A DNA stretch of 64,000 nucleotides from Astropecten irregularis (taxonomy: Eukaryota > Echinodermata > Asteroidea > Paxillosida > Astropectinidae), in contig OZ020244.1 of assembly GCA_963971285.1 (NCBI GenBank), positions 26,908,001 to 26,972,000 of the forward strand, written 5' to 3'. Positions 26,201-35,000 of this stretch are shown here, one piece after another (position 1 is the first letter of the stretch; the number at the start of each line of letters is the position of its first letter). Under the pieces are notes generated by a model. The model worked only from the letters and a program-made list of their open reading frames with translations. It made no database searches and was not told the origin of the DNA. The position numbers and the translations under genes were made by a program.

Positions 26201-27718
26201 GCCAAAACTCCTTGTGAATGTTATGCTCACCAAACAATGGCCGAATACAAGTCAAAAGCAGTAAATATCACATGGAAATTTGATTGGTTATCCTGTTTGA
26301 TCAAAGAAGACTGTTCGTGCTTAAGCAAAATGTTGTGCTTAAGCAGCTCTTTGAAATTGGGCCCAAATAACAGTTTGTAATAATTAGTGTGTTTTCATCC
26401 ATTTTGCGGTATAAGATTCGGGGCCAAAGATCGTTCAAAGAATCGGTCACACTATGTATAAAAATGCTTACCATAATGGACGGATGAATAGCTGGAAACC
26501 TCTGGACATCACTGAATGAGGTGCGACATATTCCTTGCTCTATCATCCCAATAATAGTAGCTCGATTAGCTGCTCCCTGCTGCAACAGTTCTAACATGGT
26601 ATCAAAAATAAGGATATTGCTATTATTTGATGCATAATAAGACAGCCAATTTAAATGCAGCATTGTGTTTAGAAATACATGTTAAAACGTAAATAATGAC
26701 TTGATTGGCCCTTTTTAAGCCACTACCTTGACAATGAGGTTTTAATTAATTTTATGATGTTCGTAAGAACATTGTTTAGAGTTAATATGTTTAGATTTAA
26801 TTATGTTTAGAGTTAATTATGTTTAGAGTTAATTAAGCACATGTTAATGTATCTATATACATGTAGTCATTTTTGCCTTACAGTATAATCAAAATGGGCA
26901 TGTAACTTCGTGGTTGATTACTAATGAAATATTGAACGTTCCCGTGTCCCAATTATTCTAAACTAACGAAAACCATTGTCAAAGGCCGGCATCGTGCTCA
27001 TTATATACTAGTAACGATTTCGAAAACCTTTAAGCAGAGATTTTAATTATCATTTGTGGCTCATTTGTAACGTGCAGGGGAATGTTACCAATACGTCACG
27101 AAGTATTAAGATTACTCTTAAAATTGATTCAATTCTAGTTGCTAAACAAACTGTGATGTAACAATGCAATTTACTACGATGATACTGAAAGCTCATAAAG
27201 ATTATTAAATTTTATAGTGGTTGTGAAATCCAGCGCATGTTTCATTAGTCTGTCCCATTTTATGGATAATTAAAATCAAAATATGCATAAACGGTTTGGG
27301 GTTTCACAAAGTGACTTCAGATTAAGCTGTTGAATTATGCGCCTTAACACTAAAACAAAAGTTCTTCAATATTATTAATTTTGACGCATACTATAATACC
27401 TTCAATCTCTGGCAGCTCCGGTGCATCACGGAGTCCAACGATATGATCGGTCATGAGGGAGCAAGACGCAGTGGGTTCGTGGGAGACATGACGGCGGTGT
27501 GTCTGGGGTGAGTAAAGCTGGTGGTGAGGGTGACGCTGGTGGTGAGCCTGCCGCCTCATCATGTGGTGAGGAGGCAACAGAGGATGGGTTGACACCCGGG
27601 CAGTCCCGGCCATCGGAAGGGAGGAAGCGGTGTGAGCCGTCTTGGCCCTCTGGGGCGGTGTTGCCACTCGTCGGCCGGTGCCCAGTGGCGGCAGGACGGT
27701 TGCTGAGTTACTTGGCAT
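2415..27718 (-). CDS. Large EF-hand protein with Arg/Ser/Asp charge-block region (27 exons, 1651 aa, unrecognised family)
   Basis: Hand-built model. Coding exons 5'->3': 27718-27400, 26590-26472, 23739-23629, 21465-21388, 21024-20955, 19893-19678, 18825-18726, 18029-17767, 17233-16867, 16307-16162, 15301-15027, 14389-13789, 13078-13051, 12394-12208, 11340-11183, 10494-10261, 9430-9209, 8320-8165, 7608-7553, 6835-6548, 5910-5761, 5280-5159, 4592-4518, 4233-4148, 3890-3821, 3480-3334, 2726-2415. The total of 4956 nt divides by three and every junction is GT..AG with matching phase. Layout: N-terminal part (1-304), R/H/S/D-rich region (305-897), K/E/R coil (898-1235), linker (1236-1381), EF-hand array (1382-1651). 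The ATG at 27718 has G at -3 and an in-frame TAG upstream, but an alternative upstream exon is possible. The TAG stop at 2415-2417 overlaps a donor-like GTAGGT, so an extra 3' exon cannot be excluded. I know no named homologue. The EF-hands suggest calcium-regulated scaffolding, which is inference. Confidence 0.85.
2990..3060. mobile_element. Foldback element, family 2 (GGAGGGCCTG..), copy
   Basis: GTTAGGAGGGCCTG followed within 60 bp by its near inverse CTGGCCCTCCTTACTCC. The same signature occurs at about 6145-6205, 6885-6950, 45120-45235, 50375-50440, 61015-61075 and 62705-62825. Confidence 0.6.
4216..4420. repeat. Tandem duplication of the exon-24 3' splice site region
   Basis: ATCATCAATATTCAACACCTGA occurs at about 4216-4237, where its first part is exon 24 and its last bases the acceptor, and again at about 4260-4281. 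More decayed copies (CACCTGAAACATTTGCATAT, CAATACTCAACACCTGAATC) run to about 4410. On the minus strand each good copy has an AG acceptor followed by exon-like sequence. Confidence 0.6.
4912..5130. mobile_element. Foldback (MITE-like) element, family 1, copy 2
   Basis: Same family as 1122-1338 and 5475-5681, lying in the intron between exons 22 and 23 of the minus-strand gene. Its right edge is only about 30 bp from exon 22. Confidence 0.7.
5475..5681. mobile_element. Foldback (MITE-like) element, family 1, copy 3
   Basis: Most symmetrical copy of the family: left GAGGCTAGGCTTGGGACTTA, right end its near inverse complement. It lies in the intron between exons 21 and 22, so the 122-nt exon 22 is bracketed by two copies of the element. 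Confidence 0.7.
5761..6835 (-). CDS. Linker domain before the EF-hands (exons 20-21)
   Basis: Exon 20 (6835-6548) encodes a segment with KAPDGRVIRVPKTSMFDVW, then an acidic stretch DSDSDAESIEID and a Pro-rich end PEPEPPLTP. Exon 21 (5910-5761) encodes a helix containing VRKVHHAFRKDNGVL that leads into the EF-hand region. The donor of exon 20 is GTGAGT after a phase-1 T. Function is unknown. Confidence 0.8.
6145..6220. mobile_element. Family 2 element, partial
   Basis: Carries CAGGCCCTCCTAACTCCAAG followed by TTTTCAGGTCATTGTTTCGG, the same right flank as the copies near 3050 and 45220. Confidence 0.5.
6885..6950. mobile_element. Family 2 element, partial
   Basis: GATCCTGCTAGTATCGAAACGCACCAGGCCCTGCTAACTC is split into the two recognisable halves of the family-2 terminal repeat. 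Intronic, just 3' of exon 20 on the plus-strand map. Confidence 0.5.
7553..12394 (-). CDS. Lys/Glu/Arg-rich coiled-coil-like region (exons 14-19)
   Basis: Residues about 898-1235. Exons 14, 16 and 17 follow one pattern: a Ser/Asp-rich head (such as SSVHSSDLSDIDS, SVYSDDISDVGS, SSVNSSDLSSLSG) followed by a dense Lys/Glu/Arg helix (such as KKAKKMEEK). This points to a second set of internal repeats, with an acidic Ser turn followed by a charged helix. Exon 15 is almost pure K/E/R helix. Exon 18 is different, with an ordered motif DFYDLPPEVRKTM. Exon 19 is a 56-nt, very basic exon. No Leu heptads are obvious, so a single charged alpha-helix is as likely as a coiled coil. Confidence 0.8.
7763..8047 (-). 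mobile_element. tRNA-derived SINE, full length
   Basis: On the minus strand the element starts GTCTGGTTGGCGTAGCGGT (A-box-like) and has a B-box GGGTTCAAGTCC about 45 bp later. The body ends in a (AAATA)n tail, seen as TATTTATTTATTT on the plus strand at 7763-7785. Head, promoter boxes and A-rich tail in this order are diagnostic of a tRNA-derived SINE. It is intronic (between exons 18 and 19) in the same orientation as the host gene. Confidence 0.75.
8735..8980 (+). repeat. Dispersed repeat, family 5, copy 1
   Basis: Shares CAGGGTATAAAGATGGTGATG at one end and GTGGGCACCGTATGGGACTG..TTTCACAGATGACTGTTA at the other with 12657-12880 (+), and inversely with 19313-19590 and 30915-31150. About 250 bp, no ORF. 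Confidence 0.6.
9463..9545. mobile_element. Family 3 element, partial
   Basis: GGGGCTCATTTCATAGAGCTGATTAAGCAC resembles the terminal repeat of the full copies at 26128-26364, 42256-42500 and 49340-49566. Confidence 0.45.
12657..12880 (+). repeat. Dispersed repeat, family 5, copy 2
   Basis: CAGGGTATAAAGATTGTGATG to TGGGACTGGGATTTTCACAG, same order as copy 1. Lies in the intron between exons 13 and 14. Confidence 0.6.
13051..13078 (-). CDS. 28-nt microexon (exon 13)
   Basis: Acceptor TTTCAG and donor GTAAGT flank only 28 nt, which read STASSSYD in the phase needed by both neighbours. The preceding exon 12 has two usable donors three bases apart (exon end at 13789 or 13792). Both keep the frame and differ by a single Gly. 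Confidence 0.75.
13051..18825 (-). CDS. Arg/His-Ser/Asp charge-block region (exons 7-13)
   Basis: Residues about 305-897. Exons 8, 10 and 11 each carry a variant of the same block: a run of Arg/Lys/His (such as RKGRHHRR) followed by Tyr-Ser-Asp/Ser-Asp runs (such as YSDSDS). Exons 9 and 12 are longer, Gly/Arg-rich versions. The alternation of strongly basic and Ser/Asp-acidic blocks makes a polyampholyte with many SD/SE sites of the CK2 type. Because the blocks repeat exon by exon, internal duplication is likely. The reading frame is supported by phase, since the other frames of the same exons also stay open over long stretches owing to GC-rich composition. Confidence 0.8.
15638..15785 (+). 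mobile_element. tRNA-derived SINE, second family, copy 1
   Basis: GGTTTCATGGCTTCTGACCGCC, then AATTGACTATTAGG..CACCACCAACATAGGGCTGG, then a tRNA-like part with TAGCGCAGTTGG (A box) and AGTTCGAATACCGC (B box). A close copy lies at 40655-40812. The tRNA-like part lacks a convincing cloverleaf and sits inside a longer repeated unit, so it is not called a tRNA gene. Confidence 0.65.
18088..18528. mobile_element. 440-bp foldback element with long terminal inverted repeats
   Basis: Left end CAGAGCTCCACGAGTGCCATTCCACTTATCCAGAT and right end ATCTGGATAAGTGGAATGGCACTCATGGAGCTCCG are near-perfect inverse complements over about 35 bp. The interior is rich in repeated AAGTCGACTT-like and TTATCTCG-like motifs on both strands. 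It is intronic, about 60 bp from exon 8 of the minus-strand gene. No ORF, so non-autonomous. Confidence 0.75.
19313..19590 (-). repeat. Dispersed repeat, family 5, copy 3 (inverted)
   Basis: Contains the inverse complements TAACAGTCATCTGCGAAATTTTCAGTCCCATACGG and TACCCTGTAAGTAATAGG of the family ends. Intronic, close to exon 6. Confidence 0.55.
19678..27718 (-). CDS. N-terminal part of the EF-hand/charge-block gene (exons 1-6)
   Basis: Exon 1 (27718-27400) encodes a Pro/His/Ser/Thr-rich tail that looks disordered. Exon 2 (26590-26472) continues as an acidic helix (PEIEELLQQ), and its phase-1 join fits only the acceptor at 26591-26592. Exons 3-6 encode an ordered-looking, aromatic-rich stretch (for example FRHSYWYIKQT) followed by Lys/Glu helices and a segment with ADGKLVKRLCFVTEEEYQEM. 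Residues 1-304. This is the part of the protein most likely to be conserved and the best query for finding relatives. The first six introns are the longest in the gene (0.4-2.7 kb). Confidence 0.8.
20141..20368 (+). pseudogene. LINE reverse-transcriptase 3'-end remnant
   Basis: An open stretch reads ..RHGTRKHGRKQTNYISMMKRDTG..IDSIKELRTVMLDRVAW... The pattern 'G-x-(3-5)-R-x-x-x-(10-12)-DTG-(6)-ELR-(5)-DR-x-AW' is typical of the tail of non-LTR reverse transcriptases. Only this tail is left; the rest of the polymerase is absent. Intronic, opposite in orientation to the host gene. Confidence 0.6.
20282..20770 (+). repeat. Minisatellite built from a LINE tail plus (AGT)n
   Basis: About four tandem copies of a unit of roughly 117-125 bp: GGAGCTAAGGACTGTCATG..TGGCCTGGATGGGATATGTTCATG..GGCATTGGCTAAATCATGCC..TTCTTGACATAGTAGTAG. 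Each unit ends in its own (TAG)n tract of varying length. The last unit has an insertion (GGAAATCATGGTGACT). Confidence 0.8.
22671..22815. mobile_element. Short foldback element
   Basis: CGATTTCACCAAACCCTGAGATTAATCTT at the left and GATCAATCTTAGAGCTTCGTGAAATCG at the right are imperfect inverted repeats around a 90-bp centre. Confidence 0.5.
24938..25114 (+). other. 58-codon ORF of unclear status
   Basis: An ATG-to-TGA frame inside a minus-strand intron, with balanced amino-acid composition (for example FVCKSGEFINSKLYDSY) and richer in charged residues than chance ORFs nearby. No splice sites or homologue recognised. The rest of 23740-26127 holds nothing I can name. Confidence 0.15.
26128..26364. 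mobile_element. Foldback element, family 3, copy 1
   Basis: GGGCCAATTTCATTGAGCTGC at the left and GCAGCTCTTTGAAATTGGGCC at the right. The interior AAACTCCTTGTGAATGTTATGCTCA..CAAACAATGGCCGAA is shared with 42256-42500 and, inverted, 49340-49566. About 240 bp. Intronic, 108 bp from exon 2. Confidence 0.75.
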
Positions 27719-27803
27719 GACTTGTTTCCTTTTGTACGTTTTTGTGCGTTTTTGAGGCTACGTGGCCTGCAATTATTGTTTCACCTCCCTGCCCAAATTT
27801 CAA

Positions 27804-28031
27804 TCATGCAGAGTCCGGTATTCCAGCTCGAACCGTGGCCGAGACAACCGCGGCCGTTGATGAGGAGTAGGTCAGTCCAAGAGGCTGCGAAGTCGTGTTG
27901 ATAACGCTCACAGTACCCGGAGGTCCACCACTCGCCGTGAACGAGTAGGCCATCACGGGTACCTCCAGCTTGGTGCGAGTGTGAGATGTAACCGGTGTTT
28001 TGATAATCTTCCGTCCAAGCAATGAAGTCAA
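27804..28031 (-). other. Possible upstream exon or uORF of the EF-hand gene
   Basis: A 75-codon open frame on the same strand, 85 bp upstream of the proposed start codon, in a locally GC-richer stretch that may be the promoter/5'UTR region. It contains a GTGAGC donor-like site. Joining it to the AG just before CCTCAAAAACGC would extend the main frame N-terminally in phase. The acceptor has a poor pyrimidine tract, so a uORF or chance ORF is equally possible. Confidence 0.25.
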
Positions 28032-30289
28032 TATATCACATCCACAAAGTCCGAGGTTTCACTATTGTCCAACACAGTCTTCCTCTATACTCCGCACTCT
28101 CCGTCAGTTCCTCAAGTATCGACAGACTCAGTGTCTAGTGTCCTTAGCTCGCCTGGTGTGTTCATCGTCACTCAGCGTAAAATTAATTCACAATTCACAA
28201 ATAAATAAAAAACCGTTAAAGGTTCCTCACCTCTGGAAGCGCATGAAGTTAAGCTCTCCATCATATATCTCGTCTGATCCTCATTTTGATGCGTCTTCTT
28301 CGTACTCCCATTCAAGTGTCTTCTTAGCAGATGGTCTCAAGATTTCGTCGCGTTGATCTCATTACCTTAATCCGTTTGTTTACCGCCGGGAGAGCCTCTC
28401 TACCAACCGGTTCCATAAGTGAGGGTCAGGCATCAACACAGTGCATTCGATTCTCCAGTGCCTGGTATTATACGTGAATAACCGCGTGGTTTACTGTGTG
28501 TGGGATCAACGACTGATTCTTTCATATAATATCGAGTTGGTATAATTCGATCGGTTCTGTTGTCTAGCCACGTGACCTCGTTGCACAGAAGCGGTGCTGT
28601 CGGTCATGTTGTGTTTTCATGTGGGGTTGGTGTTGGTGGGGGGTTGGTGGTACACATCTGTTTTTGCCCCATACAGTCAGGGGTGTTTTTCCTCGAACGG
28701 TTCTCTTTTCGTCAGGCTGAACCTGACCTGATCTTGTGCAGTTTATTACTGTGCCATATTTCCTCATCTACGCTGTGTATTCTTTATCCAGCTGTGTATG
28801 CACACTGCTGCTCCATGGATATGTAGGTTTTGTCTTGGTAGCCCTACGAGCAATGATTTGAAGAAGCTACTGAGAAAGTCTGCATAATTTATTCAGCCAG
28901 AGCGGATGCACAGCACGACATTAACATTTCATAAGATCGACCTCTTTTTCAGATTTGAGTGTCTTGTCAAGATTTGTGTCCTAGATTCTAAATGAAAAGC
29001 ACTTATAGGGGCCTACATTCCACCATGGAAGACGAATACAAATTAGGCCTGTAAAATATTAAAATCGCACACAATATTATATAATAAAAGAAGAATAGGA
29101 AAAACAACTAACAACTTAACCCCTTATACCCCCTGTACGAAACGAATAGTTTGAACCCTGGCAGAAGGGCGTTCAAGTTGTTTGAACCATTTCTGTTTAG
29201 TTTTAAAGAGCGGTTGTCCTAACGACGGAGAGAAGCCCAAGGCGTAAACAAGATGGGGAATTGGGAACTTAAATGTGATGTTGATCAAATTATCCCTCGT
29301 AAACCTCGGCAACATTACAATTAATCATTAATGTCATATGTCGGTAGAGGAGGCCTAGAATTGTAAATTTGTTTTCTGATAAGCAACTTCTGTTTGATTG
29401 GCACGCTCATTTCTAAGGGGAGTTGTGTCTTTCTGGCCACACGAACAGTCACGCACCATGTAACAGTATAAAGCCTGGTATGAATACAATATTGCTGGTG
29501 AACTCACTGAACAATGGCAAAGAAACAAAACCCGAATCGAAGTCCGCCCGATCAATCAGACGGCAAGCTATCATTATTATAATACAGCAGGATCTATGCA
29601 TGTCCCCTAGCGAGCACAGTGGGCCAGTGGCGTCCTGTTACCATGGGGGTTGCTTAGGCCAGGAGCGTGCCAGGTCGAGCTAGCTGGTGGAAAGGTCATC
29701 CTGGTTCAGGGTACGTACAACCTGGAGGGTGGAAGATTCACAAAAGCTAGTAGGGGGATCGAAAAACAACTTCTCCCCAAAGCTTCATATGACTAGGTTC
29801 ACTCAACATGCTGGTGCAACGGGACTTGTTTGCACCACATGCATCACTAATCGGCTATTATGTATTCACGATTATCCGAAATCGATGATACCAGTATCGA
29901 TTCTGCATTGGCTGTATTTTATCCTCTTTATGCAGGAATTATCATCTCTCAGCCGTCCACGGATAAGATACGCGGGGCAACATTATTCAAAGATTGAAAG
30001 GGATTAATCTTAAAAAGCTCCTTCATTGAAATAAACGATCAAGTGACCGTTATTAACAGTCTGAGTGGATTTTAGTGTATTAAAGGTTAAGTGGCGAAGC
30101 AGCGCTAAAAGTAAAAGTGCCATAAGTGGAGCGCGCCTCACATCGTACATAGCTTGTTGACATAGCCTAGATGTATCATCTGATACACTGCATGGTGACA
30201 CGATTCACAATGTTGTGGACAACATTATAAACAATAGCCGGCCAAAAAATCATCAAATGGCTACAAGAGAAAACAAAGCCATTCAAAAG

Positions 30290-30365
30290 TTAACAAAGAC
30301 AAATTGACCGGAGAGGGATTCGAACCTGCACCGATACCCCACCGGAATACCCCGATGACTTAAAC
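30290..30365 (-). mobile_element. SINE-like tRNA fragment
   Basis: On the minus strand it carries GGTTCGAATCCCTCTCCGGTCAATTTG, a B box followed by the same flank type as the copy at 46565-46700. Confidence 0.45.
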
Positions 30366-30914
30366 TAAACAACACATTGAAGGCGTTGATTAAAGAGGCA
30401 CGCAAATCCTCTTATAATATTACCCCCCTACTGCAATTACGATTAAGATACTTTTGAGGCACAGACATGGCCTGTATAATATTTTACATAATTTATAGGC
30501 CCTATTTGAATGTGTTCAGTACTTAAGATTATGGACAAACGTATATGTTTTCTCTGATATCTATAGGACTTTAAATATTGAGGGAGGAATGGAAAATTAC
30601 CTCCCTCACCTCCCTACCTGAAGAACGAGCAATACGCATCATAATGTACTTTTTATTGTTCCTCCAATGCTCCAGCTAAGAGGGCACTTTCTTCTGACTT
30701 TGATACCAAAAAAGACAAATTAATTTCATGCAAAATATTGTATAATGATACATTGCCGGGATAAACCCTTTGACAGGCCTTATCCCCTTTTTGCTTTGGA
30801 CTGAATTTTAACTATTTTTCAGTTCCTATTTGCATTCAACTCAAAGAAGGCTTTTTTTGTTTGCCTGTTTTTAATTTGTCAAAGAATTAATTTTAATTCA
30901 TGGTCCGAAAAATC

Positions 30915-31150
30915 ATGATCAAGAAAGATGTACGGTGCCCACCTTTTGTGAAAACAGTGAAAATCCTCACTGGTTTTTTTTTCAAATCTATTCACGGTTT
31001 TAATCTCACCCCGTGAACAAAACCAGTCTCTCCTTTGGTGTGGTTTTGGGTAGACTAAAAAGAAACAGAAACACAGACAGAAAGATTGTTGCGCAGTACT
31101 TCTACCATCTTTATATTTTATACCCTGTACGTTTTAAGTAAACTGTGACG
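30915..31150 (-). repeat. Dispersed repeat, family 5, copy 4 (inverted)
   Basis: GTACGGTGCCCACCTTTTGTG at one side and CATCTTTATATTTTATACCC at the other match the inverted family-5 ends, in the intergenic gap upstream of COMMD7. Confidence 0.5.
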
Positions 31151-32041
31151 ATTTCTGTTTTGATATGCTACCAGAGTATGATTTTACCTTTAATAGTACA
31201 CAGTGCGTTTTCAGTGCTTTAAGGATCGACAACCAGTGGAAAAGTTCCGTTCCCATCACCACACCCCACCCCCATCCCACCAGTTCCTGTAGGCCTATAT
31301 GACAGGCCAGACAAGGCCAGCTAGGAAATGGTTGAGGGTGATGACCATTGTTGGCCTAATTACCGTACTCTGCTTTAACCGGGCTAAGTACATTCATGAA
31401 GGTGTTAGAGAAACACGCACTGTGTACATAACCATGTTTATCATGTGAGATAAATCAACATGATCCTATGGTGAACTGAAAGATGTTTGATAAAAATAGC
31501 GTAATGTCATGACTAAAGAATTAATAATGATCGGGATTTTGTAGTATTGAAATTTCTCCAGTGTCATTCTGCAAATCATGGGCTAATAAATAATTTAAGA
31601 ATCACGTTCGATCCACCGCTTCGGCCGTGCAAAAAGAAATCGTTGCAGTTAGTGTAAAAATCTCCTTACAAATTCTCCCCCAAAAAAGCAAAAGCAAACA
31701 AATGACATTGAACTTTAACTTGACAATAACTTAATATTGTTTCTGTTTCTTCTATGCTATTGAGCTGTCGCCTAATCACACATTTCCATTGATATTTTGA
31801 ATCCCTGGATATTTTCAATAATTTGTCGTTATTACTTCATTTCATTAATTTCCGTTTTGCTCACTGACAATGCAGCTTAAAAAATTAGTCGTAATGCAAA
31901 GTTGCAAACCATTTTCCTTGTGCGGTCAAAGGAGGGCGCACTTCAGCGAAAGCAGACGCCGGAGATAATGGTCAGGTAACCAAACGTCACCTACATGTAT
32001 ACGAGGCAGATAATTTACAGGGACCCGACTACTCTCACAAA

Positions 32042-35000
32042 ATGGCTACAACATTTCATTTTATGGCGGAAACGCCGCCTGATTCGATGTTTTCTGAGAT
32101 CCAGACGCTGAATAAATTCAATAATGAGGTAAAGTTTTAATGTATAGAGTGTAGTCGGGACGTAGGCAGTATATTGTTTCAATTTTGTCGTGTCTGTTAC
32201 TGTATCTTCCGTCATTATCTTCTGTCATGACTGTGCTGTGTAGACGTCGTGAGTGGGCGTATTAAACTAACGTACGGTGACAGTCTGATGCACTATACAC
32301 TGCACTGCCAGTCGAGTCTGACATGGCATAGGGACATTAGGTCCATGTCCCTATGTCAGACCAAGGCCAGGGTTAGGATTATTGCAACTAGTTTTTACTG
32401 AAAAAAAAATAGATCACAATCTCACCGATTTTTGTTTCAGTTAATTGGCAGTTTAATGCGTGTGCGCTGTATAGTGTTAGGGCCTAGTACTGTTACTGTT
32501 ACTGTTAGTCTTGTTAATGTATTGTTAGTGTTAATTTTCCATTGTGTGCGTGTTACTTGTCATTCTTCATGTCACTGACTTCCCTCATAATCTCCCTTAA
32601 CGTTAAACTTAAACACTTAAAACCCTGCCAACTCTCCGGAACCTTAGCCGACATCAAAATGGATCTCAAACATGTCAAACAAACAGTTTACATATATGCG
32701 TGTAGGCCCCCTCGATCTGTGAGTTTGGAAACAGTGAAGTGTAATTCTCTTCTTCGAGTATAATGCTTTTTTTGTTTAAAACAGTTCATCTTCATTAGTA
32801 TTATGTACAGTATTTTGTCTGCTGTGTACTGCAATAACAGTAATTTACAGTATATATTCGCTGTTTGCTTTGTCTTTCAGCAATTCAATGAGGTTGTATC
32901 CATAGTGTTGGCATTCCTTCTGGACCCTGAAAAGGTACGTACTTGAGAGTTTTTACACAGAGGAAGCCTGAGACTAAAAATCAGCACATGACTTTCCCAT
33001 GATTGTTTATTAGTCAGTAAGCATTTGCTTCAATGAGATGACGATTCAGGCCAAGATTGACCTGTGCTAGATTTTGCAAAGCACAAAATTAGTGTCACCA
33101 TATTGTGACAATCACCCTTTGCTTAACAGCAATGGGAGACTTGTGAGAACTGGGGCCGATTTCATAAAGCTTTGCGACGCGTCGCAACTCGATTTTTGAC
33201 GCGTCCTAGCTGCGACGCGTCGCATCTATTCGGCGAGTCCATAGAGAAAGGATGCGTCTTAACTCTGCGACGCGTCGTAAGTTTTATGAAATCGACCCCC
33301 GGTCTTCAGGTCAACAGCGCACGCGCGCGCAATTGTGAGCATGTGCGCATCATTTTGCACCTGCGCTGTTGTGCGTGCGCGTGTGCTGTTGACTTGAAGA
33401 TCGGTTATCCAAAGTCTCCCATTAGGATTGATTTTAAGATTAGTCTTACAGTTTCTTAAAATTTACCCAAGATACTGTAACTTGTCACTACAGTATTTGG
33501 TATTCAAGAAATACAATTTGATGGAGTATAGCAGGCATAATCAAGCAGTGCTTGGTTGAATGGTCTCAGAACAAACTTGCCCCATGGATATAGAAAGGTT
33601 TGTCCTCTCCATTCCCCACCTCCCTGGCTTGTTTTTAGTGTCACTCTCAATAACCAAAACAGATCATGGATCAGTTGGGTATTCAGGATTGAACAAAGCA
33701 AATGTCAAACCAAACTTGTACTCAATGATATGAAATTTAGCATGTTGACAAAACAATAATTGTCCAACATCCAGTTAAACTTGAAACAGTTGCAGAGTGT
33801 CTGCAGAGGGCAAACTAGGGAGCCCTTTGGAGATCATAAATAATTGTTGATTGTCGTTTTTTTATATAGGCCGGTCAGTTGATTAGCCGGCTGGATGACT
33901 TTGCCCAAGAAGAAGGAGTCAGCGTAGCGCCTCTCAGGAATATAGTCCGTAGCCTCATCACCATCCTCAACAGTAAGTCAGAACATTAGTCTGTAGCCTC
34001 ATCACCATCCTCAACAGTAAGTCAGAACATAAGTCCGTAGCCTCATCACAATCCTCAACAGTAAGTCAGAACATTAGTCCATAGCCTCATCACCATCCCC
34101 AACAGTAAGTCAGAACATTAGTCCATAGCCTCATCACCATCCCCAACAGTTAGTCAGAACATTAGTCCATAGCCTCGTCACCATCCTCATCAACAGTAAG
34201 TCAAAACATTAGTCTGTAGCCTCATCACCTCAACAGTAAGTCAGAACATTAGTCCATAGCCTCATCACCATCCTCAACAGTAAGTCAAAACATTAGTCCG
34301 TAGCCTCATCACCATCCTCAACAGTAAGTCAGAACATTAGTCCATAGCCTCATCACCATCCTCAACAGTAAGTCAGAACATTAGTCCATAGCCTCATCAC
34401 CATCCTCAACAGTAAGTCAGAACATTAGTCCGTAGCCTCATCACCATCCTCAACAGTAAGTGACAACATTAATCCATAGCCTCATCACCATCCTCAACAG
34501 TAAGTGACAACATTAGTCCATAGCCTCATCACCATTCTCAACAGTAAGTCACAACATTAGTCCGTAGCCTCATCACCATCCTCAACAGTAAGTCAAAACA
34601 TTAGTCCATAGCCTCATCACCATCCTCAACAGTAAGTCAGAACATTAGTCCGTAGCCTCATCACAATCCTCAACAGTAAGTCACAACATTAGTCCGTAGC
34701 CTCATCACCATCCTCAACAGTAAGTCAGAACATTAGTCCGTAGCCTCATCACCAACCTCAACAGTAAGTCAGAACATTAGTCCATACCCTCATCACCATC
34801 CTCAACAGTAAGTCACAACATTAGTCCATAGCCTCATCACAATCCTCAACAGTAAGTCACAACATTAGTCTGTAGCCTCATCACCATCCTCAACAGTAAG
34901 TCACAACATTAGTCCATAGCCTCATCACCAACCTCAACAGTAAGTCAGAACATTAGTCCATAGCCTCATCACCATCCACAACAGTAAGTCACAACATTAG

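Larger units (their letters stand above)
28032..32041. other. Intergenic gap between divergent genes
   Basis: Head-to-head gap between the minus-strand EF-hand gene and COMMD7. It contains a GC-richer stretch at about 28.0-28.7 kb (likely promoter-proximal for the minus-strand gene), a SINE-like tRNA fragment (30290-30365) and a family-5 repeat. The scattered ORFs of 60-106 codons lack splice sites or recognisable sequence and are not called as genes. Confidence 0.5.

Noticed and set aside
28560-28826. 88-codon plus-strand ORF upstream of COMMD7
   Set aside because: Cys/Val/Phe-rich random-looking translation, no splice partners, and not in frame with COMMD7.
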